A DNA stretch of 64,000 nucleotides from Lathyrus oleraceus (taxonomy: Eukaryota; Streptophyta; Magnoliopsida; Fabales; Fabaceae): positions 343,419,346-343,483,345 of the forward strand of contig NC_066585.1 of NCBI RefSeq assembly GCF_024323335.1, read 5' to 3'. The notes under the pieces were generated by a model. The model made no database searches. It was not told the origin of the DNA and saw nothing but the letters and a program-made list of their open reading frames with translations. Positions 10,278-20,214 of this stretch are shown here, piece by piece. The stretch's first letter is position 1. Every line of letters begins with the position of its first letter. Both the position numbers and the translations under genes were made by a program.

Positions 10278-11542
10278 TCACCCTTTTGTATTAATGTTAT
10301 TAATAGGCATTTCAAGATCAAGGACATATAGTCCATTGTTCATTTGTGCAGTAGCATAGAATATATCATTCAAATAAATTGAGCAACAATTATTCTTTAT
10401 TATAAATGAAAAACCAAACTTGTCCAAACAAGCAATGGAAATAATATTCCTGCTAATTGCAGGTACATAATAACAGTTCTCTAACTGAATTATTAAACCA
10501 CTAGGTAAAGTCAATACAAAAGTTCCTACGGCTAAAGCAGCAACCTTTGCTCCATAGCCAACTCGTAGGTCGACTTCACCTTTTGCCAAATCTCTACTCC
10601 TTTTTAGTTCCTGCACATTTGTACAAATGTGAGAACCGCATCCAGTATCTAATACCCATGATGCAGAAGTAGATAAATTAATAACAAAAATACCTGAAGT
10701 TGAAGTCTCTACTCCATTCTTCTTATCTTCTAGGTACTTTGGGCAGTTCCTCTTCCAGTGTCCGGTCTTACCGCAATGGAAGCAGGTGCCTTCTTTTGTT
10801 ATGCCTCCACTAGGCTTCAAAGCAGCAGTGGATCTGGGATTGGCAACTTCCTTGCCCTTCCCCTTATCACTCTGCTTAGTGGGCCTTTTCTTCTGTCTCT
10901 TTCCATTTCCGATCATCAGAATGGACTTCCCTTTTGACTTCAGATTCTACTCGGCAGTTCTTAACATGGCGAGCAGTTCAGGAAGAGATTTGTCCATATC
11001 AATCATATTGAAATTTAGGACAAATTGATTGAAACTATCTGGCAACGATTGCAAGATCAAATCAGTTGCAAGTTCCTTTTCGAGGGGAAAACCCAATCTC
11101 TCAAGGTTTTCCACATGCCCAATCATCTTGAGTACATAGGGACCTACAGGGGCTCCCTCAGCTAACTTGCTTTGAAAAAGGGCTTTTGAAACTTCAAACC
11201 TCTCATGCCTTGCTTGCTCTTGATAGAGCAACTTCAGGTGTTCGATCATATCGAACGCTGACATGTTCTCATGTTGCTTTTGCAATTCTGAGTTCATGGT
11301 AGCTAGCATGAGACAAGCAGTTTCATTGGCATCATCGACATGCTTCTTATAAGCATCTCTTTCTACCTTAGGTGCAGAACTAGGAGGTTCCTCTTCAGGA
11401 ACAGGTGTCTCCAAGACATACAGCTTTTATCATGTTTGAGGACAATCCTCAGGTTTCGGTGCCAATCCAGGAAATTTGTCCCAGACAATTTTTCCTTATC
11501 AAGGATTGATCGCAGGATGTTGTTAGAGGTGTTTGCTGTCAT
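10278..11542 (-). pseudogene. Copia-B gag and protease, frameshifted
   Basis: The start codon at 11542 corresponds to the Copia-A gag start. A 1-nt loss near 11437 shifts the frame; the gag then reads from 11414 to about 10947, stops, and resumes at 10916. The CCHC zinc knuckle CFHCGKTGHWKRNC lies near 10780. The protease active-site block WVLDTGCGSH lies near 10650 and keeps the catalytic Asp (codon at 10647-10649), which Copia-A has lost. The frame ends at 10278, next to the integrase deletion. Confidence 0.85.
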
Positions 11543-13534
11543 GGTAATCTACATAAGGATTAATGAAAATATAAGTATCATTGACATATTCAATTAGGCC
11601 TTTAATTAAGTATGCTCCCACTATTTTACTCAAAACAAATGACCCTCATAATTTGATTCGGAAAATCCCATTGGAAGATTTTCTAGTGGGTCGAGATCCA
11701 TATTTCACTTCGTTCTAAGTCCGCGTAGGCGGATTACACAAAACTAGGTTATTTAGGTAGGAACTCCTTCCAATTGTATCTCATACAACTCTCGAAAATT
11801 TCAGTTGGGTGAATAACTCCTTATTCCAATCCATCATATGGATCATTCCCAACTCTTGCTTCTAAACATATATATAATCTTATTATAATTTGTTTAGTTA
11901 AGTTTGACCCATTATTTTAACAGTTGGATATTACAATTATCCCATCGCACCTTACTAATATAGAACATGCACCTCGCGTAGGCGAAACCTACATTATTCG
12001 ATACTAGTCTTGATGAGTGTTAAAACTTGGAAAGCTTAAAACTTAATATTTATTTTGAGGGAATTGCAATTTTTCTGATCTCACCAGCTTGTTTATCATA
12101 TAAACCGTCTCTCACATGCATCAACATACATTCATATGCATCAACATACATACATACATAATGAAACAGTTATGGCCCCTAGCGCAATTGTTCTCCCAGG
12201 CCAATGAGAGAACCTAAGCTAACCTACAACGATCTAAGCTTCTCCAAGCAAGATCTTCAAGGTTGTCCTCCTTTGGCACTGACTTCTTTGCTTTATTCAT
12301 ATCATTACATTACAAAAGAAACTCGTTTTACATACGAGGGAGTGAAATGAGAAAAGAAGTTACATTTGGGAGATTAAGAGAGAGGCACGACACGTAGGTC
12401 GTATTTTAAAAACCCAAAGCAAAATAAAGGAAAACTAAGGCCATAACCGATCACCACAAGACAATAATAAACACTTTTATTATTATTATTAATTCCTTTA
12501 ATTAATTAAAATCAAATTAAATTTCGACGACCGATCACACTACGCAGAGTTAGCCGGGGGTCCGCTAAAATTGACGTCGTTTTTCGTATCAACACTTGAT
12601 ACTTCAAAGCACTTTTTCTAGCCGAACGGGTGAATTTTTCCTTGCGTTAACCGGTTAACCATATGCGTTAACCGGTTAACACTGTTTGAAAACTTTTAGA
12701 AAATTCTTTTCTGCCTTGCGTTAACCGGTTAACCATATGCGTTAACCGGTTAACACTGTTTGAAAACTTTTAGAAAATTCTTTTCTGCCTTGCGTTAACC
12801 GGTTAACCATATGCGTTAACCGGTTAACACTGTTTGAAAACTTTTAGAAAATTCTTTTCTGCCTTGCGTTAACCGGTTAACCATATGCGTTAACCGGTTA
12901 ACACTATTTGAAAATGTCTTGGAAAACTGTTTTCCGCCTTGCGTTAACCAGTTAACCAAATGCGTTAACCGGTTAACACTATTTGAAAATCTCAAAAAAT
13001 TTATTTCGCATTCCGTTAACCGGTTAACCATATGCGTTAACCGGTTAACACTGTTCCAAAAATGTTTAGAAAGCTATATTCAGTTTCTCGTTAACCGGTT
13101 AACCATACGCATTAACCGGTTAACACTGTTCGGAAAAGTGTTTAGAACGCACAACTCTTGTGCAGTCAAACCCCAATCGCATAACTCTCTGACAACACAA
13201 CCCTTGTGCCGTCACTAACCCTGATGCACCAATTTCAGACCGTCAAACACATCTCGATTGTTAATTCAGTATGATTGATCAACACGTCATTGCTTCACCA
13301 TACTAATGTCAGATCAAGAAGCAAACAACCATTGATCGCTCAAAGGAAAACAATCATCGAGGGTTTGAATGAACGAAACGAGAACAGTATATCATATATA
13401 ATGTATTTTGCATCAGGATTACATATATCACATATATGTAACTTGATCAATCTCAATTTAACCTTTGATTCATTCTGCCTTTAATCATATTATTACAGAA
13501 CAAAAACAAATATCAGATTCATGGTTTCGTAAGT
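11543..13534 (-). other. Copia-B untranslated leader
   Basis: This lies between the PBS and gag, about 2.0 kb. It is homologous to the Copia-A leader on both sides (for example the block around 12535-12560 and the block near 13185-13215). The centre is replaced by a different tandem repeat (12644-13132). Short ORFs here are repeat-driven. No protein is supported. Confidence 0.75.
12644..13132 (-). repeat. Minisatellite of about 74 bp x 7, two GTTAACCGGTTAAC palindromes per unit
   Basis: Units start at 12644, 12718, 12792, 12866, 12941, about 13014 and about 13089. Each contains two copies of the 14-bp palindrome gttaaccggttaac about 7 bases apart, followed by about 38 bp of AT-rich spacer. 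The first four units are nearly identical and the last three have drifted, so expansion happened at the left end. GGTTAA is the core of plant GT boxes (trihelix factors), and AACCGGTT resembles Grainyhead-type sites; binding is untested. Confidence 0.9.
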
Positions 13535-13547
13535 GGCTTTGATACCA
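13535..13547 (-). other. Copia-B primer binding site (initiator Met tRNA)
   Basis: On the - strand tggtatcaaagcc lies one base after the 5' LTR. It is the common copia PBS complementary to initiator Met-tRNA with one substitution relative to the Copia-A PBS. Confidence 0.8.
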
Positions 13548-13548
13548 C

Positions 13549-14904
13549 TGTAGGAGAATTGCCATCCAAGGCGCAGTGGAATTTAAAAATTTCTCCATTT
13601 AGTGATCCTTACGAATGGGCATGATCAGTGATAGAATCGTTACCTCTTGTGGTGATTCAAACCTTTGGTGCAGATCTCTGATAATCATCAAAACCTTTGA
13701 TACAGATCCACGGGGCGATCACGAACGTTGAACGATGACAACGTCTCTACTCAGTCCACACGAACGGATTCCTTCAATCGCAGTGCTAGCTGTTATGAAT
13801 GAAGGCTTTGAGTGAGAGAGAGATACGAAATTCCAACTCTTCAGTTGTGTTTTCTGTCTCAGTGAGTTACAATGCTTCTACCCAAGGGGTTCTATTTATA
13901 GAATCACTTGTGTGGGCTTCAAGCCAAAAAGCCCACTTAAGTGCATTTTGGCCCATATCTCATAATATGCCAAAATCACTTAAGTACTTGGTACCTTACC
14001 ATATTTCGTATTCTACTTAAGTACACCGTACCTTATGATGTTCCTTAGTTACTCTATCTCTCATCAATCCGTCCTTTGTGTGTGACCCTATAGGTTTTCG
14101 CGGCGTTGGCAATTATATTAAATCACGTATTTAACATAATAAACAGTGAGCGGTATCTAGCAACACATCACTGCTACCCAAGTCACGAAAATGTCATGTG
14201 ATCTGACAAAACCTCCTGTGATAATAATTATGTGTATAATTACCCCTTTGCCCTTATGTCTATATTGAACACAAGGTATAGACCGTGTCATCCTTGTCCA
14301 GTTCAAATATTGGGCCCATAGACATTTATCCTGTTACGCAGGATGGGCAAATTCCATCTAGGACACTCATGTCCCTCAGCATGCTTTGTGGAGTACCCAT
14401 CAACTGTCTTTATGGTTATCCAGTTACGGACAACGTTGGATCAGCAATAAAGCACTCGACTCTACATCTAGGATCCATAGTGGTTTCAGGTCGAAGAGTG
14501 GTATACACTATTATCACCATGAGAATAACTTATGACACTTTGCATAACTTTCTATATAGTATTCTCATAGCGGGTCAATCCGGTATAAATATTACTCCTA
14601 ATATTCATACCTATGTTTAAGACTTGATAACTCTTTATCCATGATCCATGAGATGTGATCATCAGTCTACAAACATAATAGTCTTAATGCTTTAATGTTA
14701 TCCCACTTCACACTAAAGCTCGACTACGGATACTTTAAGAATAGTGTCCTTATGTTTAATGTGTTCTCATGATTAAGTCACACTTAATACATTAAACGGA
14801 CTATCTATTCCAGGGACTTTATTAATCAACCATAATAAAGAAAATGCCTTTAAATAATTCGATACAAGTACCAAAAGTATTGGCCTCTAGGGCTTACACC
14901 AACA
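13549..14904 (-). mobile_element. Copia-B 5' LTR
   Basis: It spans from the base next to the PBS to tgttggtgtaagccc at the SIRE junction, 1356 bp. The TATA region (tctataaat equivalent, near 13892-13898 as ctatttatagaa on the + strand) is recognisable. The ORF at 14285-14620 is LTR sequence read by chance. Confidence 0.92.
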
Positions 14905-14909
14905 CAGGT

Positions 14910-15905
14910 GTCCTTTTATGACTTGCATTCTCCATGCGAAACTTCTTAAAATTGTTTTTGGCATATTTGCTTTGAGATAGAAAGATAGAATCTTCTATCT
15001 GCTTGACTTGTAGCCCAAGAAAATAGGCCAGCTCTCCAACAAGGCTCATTTCAAACTCAGACTGCATTTGTTTAACAAAATGTTTGACCATCTGATCTGA
15101 CATCCCACCAAACACAATATCATCGACATATATTTGAGCCACCATGAGTTTTCCTCCTTCATTCTTAACAAATATGGTCTTGTCAATGCCTCCCTTCCTG
15201 TATCCATTGTTAGTGAGGAACACTGTGAGTCTATCATACCAAGCCGTAGGAGCTTGTTTCAAACAATAGAGGGCTTTCCTCAACTTATACACATGCTTTG
15301 GAAGATTTGGATCTGTAAATCCTTTAGGTTGTTCAACATATACTTCCTCATTTAAGTAGCCATTCAAGAAGGCACTTTTCACATCCATTTGGAACAGTTT
15401 AAACTTCAGAATACATGCCACTCCAAGAAATAGTCTAATGGACTCAAGGCGAGCTACAGGGGAAAATGTTTCATCAAAGTCAACTCCTTCAACTTGAGTG
15501 TATCCTTGTGCTACTAATCTTGCTTTATATTTAGTAACCACCCCTTGTTCATCAGATTTGTTCTTGTACACCCACTTTGTTCCAATGACATTTATTCCTT
15601 CAGGTCTTGGAACCAGTTCCCATACTTCATTTCTCTTGAATTGGCCTAACTCTTCCTGCATGGCATTGATCCAGAACTCATCAGTCAAGGCTTCCTTGAC
15701 ATTCCTAGGCTCAATCTTGGACACAAAATAGCCATGTGAGATCACTTCCCTTGATCTAGTTGTGACCCCTTTATTTGGGTCTCCTATAATGAGATCTTTA
15801 GGATGATCCTTCTGAATTCTGATAGAGGGTCCCTTATTAATTTTGTCAGCTTCAGGTTCAGCTTGAGTGAGTTCACTCTCATTACTTTTGTCTGGGAAAT
15901 CAGCC
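14910..15905 (-). pseudogene. SIRE reverse transcriptase, 5' part (interrupted by Copia-B)
   Basis: The frame from about 15905 to 14910 encodes the linker and RT: a 5' piece ending in VISHGYFVSK, then EALTDEFWINAMQEEL, GTKWVYKNK, YKARLVAQGYTQVEGVD, FDETFSPVARLESIR, QMDVKSAFLNGYLNEEVYV, the catalytic block QIYVDDIVFGG near 15125, and LAYFLGLQVKQ. RT copies element RNA into DNA in cytoplasmic particles. The coding sequence stops at the Copia-B TSD and continues at 7444. The upstream boundary is a frameshift near 15905 beside a CCGGGGG run, which separates RT from integrase. Confidence 0.88.
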
Positions 15906-17082
15906 GGGGGCCATTTAGGGATGTCTCAACATCGTCTGTGACATCAGTCTGTTGATCATCAACCACAACATTGATAGATTCCATCATTACTTTTGTTCTG
16001 AAATTAAAGACTCTAAATGCTCTGCTGTTTGTTGAGTAGCCCAGAAATATTCCTTCATCACTCTTGGGATCCATCTTCCTTCTTTGTTCACGATCAGTCA
16101 AGATATAACATTTGCTACCAAACACATGGAAGTATTTGACTATAGGTTTTCTCCCTTTCTAGACTTCATATAAAGTAGTAGGAGTCCCTTTCTTCAAGGT
16201 TACTCTGTTGTGAACATAGCAGGTTGTGCTCATAGCTTCAACCCAGAAGTGGTAGGGCAATTTCTTAGCATGAATCATAGCTCTGGCTGATTCTTGGAGA
16301 GTTCTATTTTTTCTTTCTACCACACTATTTTGTTGAGGAGTAATGGGAGATGAGAACTCATGACTAATTCCTTCTGATGCACAGAATCCAGCAAATTTGT
16401 TATTCTCAAATTCCTTCCCATGATCACTTCTGATTTTGATAACCTGACTTTCTTTTTCTCTTTGAAGTCTTAAACAAAGATATTTGAAGACTTCAAATAC
16501 ATCAGATTTTTCTCTTATAAAATTGACCCAGGTGTATCTGGAGAAGTCATCCACCACTACATAAGCATACTTCTTCCCACCAAGACTTTCCACCTGAATG
16601 GGTCCCATCAAGTCCATATGGAGAAGTACCAGCACTCTGGAAGTGGTGTCATGTCTGAGCTTCTGATGTGACATCTTTGTCTATTTTCCAATCTGACACT
16701 CCCCACAAACTCTTCCTTCATCAATCTTCAAGTTGGGAATTCCTCTAACAGCTTCAACAGATATAATCTTCTTCATTCCTTTAAGATGCAGATGGTTCAA
16801 TCTTTGATGCCATATCTTAACTTCTTCTTCTTTGGCTAGAGTACACATTGATGAATAACCAGTTTCTTGAGAACTCCACATATAGAAGTTGTCCTTAGAC
16901 CTGACTCCTTTAATGATCACTTCATTTTCTTTATTAGTAATCAGACATTCAGTTTTTGTGAAGTTTACAGTTAGACCTTGGTCACATAGTTGACTGATGC
17001 TTATTAGGTTTGCAGTCAGTCCCTTAACAAGTAGGACATTGCCAAGGTTAGGGACTCCAGGGCAGTTAAGCTTACCAATCCC
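15906..17082 (-). pseudogene. SIRE integrase with nonsense codons
   Basis: It lies in frame with gag upstream. Features: the zinc-binding block IWHQRLNHLHLKGM and CGECQIGK near 16810-16680, the catalytic core with HMDLMGPIQV (first Asp), IRSDHGKEF (second Asp) and VVERKNRTLQ (Glu) between about 16640 and 16290, then the C-terminal GSKCYIL and FLGYSTNSRAFRVFN region. Stops interrupt at 16681-16683 and 16159-16161. Integrase inserts the cDNA into the genome. All three DDE residues are visible, but the polyprotein cannot be made in one piece. Confidence 0.87.
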
Positions 17083-18900
17083 CTATATTTCACCCTTTGC
17101 TCCATCACCAAAGGTTACATAGCTGGTGGCATGAGGATGAAGGCCAATTAGCATGTTTTTGTTTCCAGTCATGTGTCTGGAGCACCCACTGTCAAAATAC
17201 CAGTCTTCTTTGGAAGAAACTCTGAAGGAAGTGTGAGCTATCAGGTTTGTAACACCAGTCCTAGGAACCCATTGTTTACTGTTGACAGGTATGTGATGTT
17301 TGGGTCTAGGTTGATGATGAGAAATACTAGGATAGCCATACAACTTATAGCATAATGGTTTTATGTGGCCAAATTTTCCACAATAATGACATCTCCATCT
17401 TTGATGTTTCCCTTTCTGCTGTCCTCCTTTATGATGTTGTGACATATGATGTGACATCTTTGGTTTGCTACCAGTGTGACTGCACTCAGGTTTAAATTTT
17501 GGTTTGCTACCAGTGTGACTGCACTCAGGTTTGGATTCATTGAACCCAATGCCAGACTTGTCTCCTGTCATTTGTCCAGTCTGGAGAATTTTGTCTAAGG
17601 TGTCAGATCCATTGTTTAGCATTCTAACATACTTTGTCATCTCATCCAGTTTGGAATTCAAGAACACTGCTTCGGTCTTTAACTTAGAGATGGTTTCCAA
17701 GTGTTCTACCTTCTCATTCTCCAGTTGTGTTATCACTTTCTTATGACTTTCAACTTGTTGACACACTTTTTCACTTCTGTGACACAACTTTCTATAGATA
17801 GTGGCTAACTCATTAAAGGTTACTTCATCATCACTTGAGTCTTCATCAGAACCCCATCTTCCAGTCAAGGCAGTCACAAGATTTGCAGACTCTTCTGTTT
17901 CACTTTCATCAGACCAAGTAGCAGCAAGACTCTTCTTCTGTTTCTTGAGGTAGGTTCCACATTCAGCTCTAATGTGTCCATACCAATTACATTCATGGCA
18001 CTGAACTCCTTTTCCTTCTTTGGACTTTTCATCATATCTTGTTCTTCTTCTAGCATTATTGGACTTACTGATGTAAAATGAGATGTTCTTGACATTAGAC
18101 TTAGACCTTACATCCATCTTTTTCAGAAGTTTGTTGAACTGTCTTCCCAGTAATGCTACATCATTTGCCAGATCTTCATCAGTATCTTGACCACCTTCTT
18201 CCTCTTTCTCTTTAGTGTTTGACATGAAGGTTATGCTTTTGACTTTCTTTTCAGATCCATCACACATTCCCATCTCAAATGTTTGGAGGGATCCAATTAG
18301 CTCATCAACTCTCATATTGGAAATGTCTTGAGACTCTTCTATGGCTATCACTTTCATGGCAAATCTCTTAGGAAGTGACCTGAGTATTTTCCTCGCTAGT
18401 TTTTCATCTAACATCTTCTCACCCGGGGCTCCTGAGGCATTAGTAATTTCAAGGATATTCATATGAAATTCATGAATATTTTCATCTTCTTTCATCCTTA
18501 AATTTTCAAACTTGGTAGTGAGCAGCTGCAGTCTAGACATCTTTACTCTAGAGGTGCCTTCATGAGTGGTTTTGAGAATGTTCCAAGCATCTTTAGCTAC
18601 CTCACAGTTTTTTACCAATCTGAATATGTTCTTATCTACTCCATTAAATATAGCATTCACTGCTTTAGAGTTCCCAAGGGCTAGATCATCCTCCTCCTTG
18701 GTCCATTGTTCCTCAGCCTTCTTATCAGTTGTAGCTTCTCCTTCCTTAGTAATAACTGGATGTTCCCAGCCTGTTAAAACAGCCTTCCAAGCCTTATTAT
18801 CCAAAGATTTTAGGAAGGTTGCCATTCGAGGTTTCCAGTAGTCATACTTGGATCCATCCAGAATAGGTGGTCTGTGAACAGATCCTCTGTCTCTATCCAT
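17083..18900 (-). pseudogene. SIRE gag and protease N-terminal polyprotein (605 codons)
   Basis: The start MDRDRGSVHRPP at 18900 is about 50 bp after the PBS, the usual position. Gag occupies roughly residues 1-250, with the capsid-like block around AWNILKTTHEGTS. Two CCHC knuckles are present: CHECNWYGHIRAEC near residue 300 and CHYCGKFGHIKPLC near residue 510. A coiled-coil-like region lies between them. The protease block DWYFDSGCSRHMTG near the end keeps the active Asp. A 15-residue segment, (K)PECSHTGSKPK, is tandemly duplicated near 17461-17531. A TAG at 17083 ends the frame inside the protease, so it is counted as broken. Confidence 0.87.
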
Positions 18901-18953
18901 AGTACCAGAAAGTAACGTCCATAGATCTCACCCAGAACCAGAGCAGGATGCCT

Positions 18954-18965
18954 GCTCTAATACCA
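18954..18965 (-). other. SIRE primer binding site (initiator Met tRNA)
   Basis: On the - strand tggtattagagc, two bases from the LTR edge, matches the copia Met-tRNA PBS with one substitution. Confidence 0.78.
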
Positions 18966-18967
18966 AT

Positions 18968-19913
18968 TGAAATTCTGGTATCAGATATGAGATGTCGAAG
19001 GTAATGTCACGACACTAATATCTGAACAATACAAACAGGATAAAAGATAAAGAACAGTAATGCAAGAGACACAAGCAATTGTTAACCCAGTTCGGTGCAA
19101 ACTCACCTACGTCTGGGGGCTACCAAGCCAGGAAGGAAATCCACTAAACAGAATCAGTTTAAAGACTCTCAGTAAACAACTTCAAGTTACAGTCTTTTCA
19201 CCTAATCTCTACCCGTGTGACTTCTACCTAACAACGCTTAGATATGAGATCCTACTCACTCCCCCTCAATCACAGCAGTGATATAAAACAAGAATTATAA
19301 TGAAAAGAAGACACTCTTCAAAGACACATACTTGATCTTGCTTAAAAGCATCAATCAAGTAAACACACACTCATGCTTCAAGGCTTTGAGTGGACAAATT
19401 ACAACTAAAAAATCAGTCCAATTCAATCATCTATGGATGAATGAATGGCTTACAATACACACGACTACACAAGACTAAAATCCTTATTCTCTCTCAATAT
19501 TTCGTTCGTTATTTCTTCTGTATAAAACCAGGTTTTCCATGTCCTTTATATATAAGCATTTGGCTGGGCTTGGACATCATAAAACCCTAAAACTATTTTC
19601 CATTCATATCTTCTCATGACAGCTGATTATATCTCGTTGGAAAATAAGTCAATCTGGTTGTAATTACTGATTGATAGCGCGTTCAATCATCTCATCAATC
19701 ATACATAGATTAGCATTAAAAACGCAATCACACAATACATAACATTCAGACTGAATGTTCTGTATACAGATTTCATGACATCGGGTCTGACATCTCAGTA
19801 AAATCCTGCATATTCACATTTTAAACAACCTGCAGGTACATGTTATCTTATGTCAAGATAACACTTGTGACACCTTGTGAACACTCTAGGTTTTGCCAAA
19901 ATTGCTGCCAACA
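18968..19913 (-). mobile_element. SIRE 5' LTR (946 bp)
   Basis: On the - strand it runs from tgttggcagcaattttgg to ...gataccagaatttca, the TG...CA ends expected of an LTR. A good TATA box, cttatatataaagg, lies at 19543-19556 on the - strand. The block around 19090-19120 (gcaccgaactgggttaac on the - strand) is a conserved legume SIRE LTR feature in my recollection. No second copy is present in the window. Confidence 0.88.
19545..19556 (-). promoter_or_regulatory. TATA box of the SIRE LTR
   Basis: On the - strand cttatatataaa in the LTR would place transcription start about 30 bases downstream, near 19515, and drive the SIRE genomic RNA. Confidence 0.6.
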
Positions 19914-20214
19914 CATAGAACTAACAAGAAGGATCATTTTATTCAATGGGGTTAGGAACCAACCTGCATAATGATTTGATATTCTGATTTTATAGAAGTG
20001 AATTTGTGACCAAATATTATGCAGATGGACAATTATATTGTTTATTTATGTTTTTTGTGATTACCATTTTCAGAATAAAGCAAAAAGTAAAACAAAACAT
20101 CATAGATGTGGATGAATAAAATTAATTTTATTAATGATCAATTTGGAAATTCCCAAACAATGTTCACTTCTCCCTTAGGCATAGGAGAAGGATTTTAAAA
20201 ACATATAAAAGCAA

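Larger units (their letters stand above)
7450..14904 (-). mobile_element. Copia-B: internally deleted Ty1/copia element (Angela/Tork-like)
   Basis: The element has two LTRs (1355 and 1356 bp), an initiator-Met-type PBS, a PPT and a perfect 5-bp TSD caggt (7445-7449 and 14905-14909) in the SIRE RT gene. It is a sister of Copia-A and about 1.25 kb shorter. By comparison with Copia-A it has lost the integrase N-terminal half, most of RT, part of RNase H and several smaller pieces. The two LTRs differ at roughly 20-25 sites by eye, so it is older than Copia-A. It cannot encode its own mobilisation, but its LTRs, PBS and PPT look usable. Confidence 0.93.
4854..19913 (-). mobile_element. SIRE-type Ty1/copia retrotransposon, 3' LTR missing, split by Copia-B
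   Basis: On the - strand the order is 5' LTR, PBS, gag with two zinc knuckles, protease, integrase, RT, RNase H and an env-like ORF, which is the SIRE (Maximus) layout. Gag, protease and integrase share one frame, interrupted by nonsense codons at 17083, 16681 and 16159, with a frameshift near 15905. The RT is interrupted by Copia-B. The left end is undefined: after the env-like stop at 4854 there is no copy of the 946-bp LTR, so the 3' LTR has been lost. SIRE sits in Ogre-B just past its ORF2; the 5 bases next to the surviving LTR are catag (19914-19918). Confidence 0.85.

Noticed and set aside
12644..13132. Regularly spaced 14-bp repeats that resemble a CRISPR array
   Set aside because: Spacers are themselves repeated, the repeats are perfect palindromes in a plant retrotransposon leader, and there are no cas genes.
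12816..13218. ORFs with repeated NRLT residues on both strands
   Set aside because: They are the translation of the palindromic minisatellite and have no start context or family.
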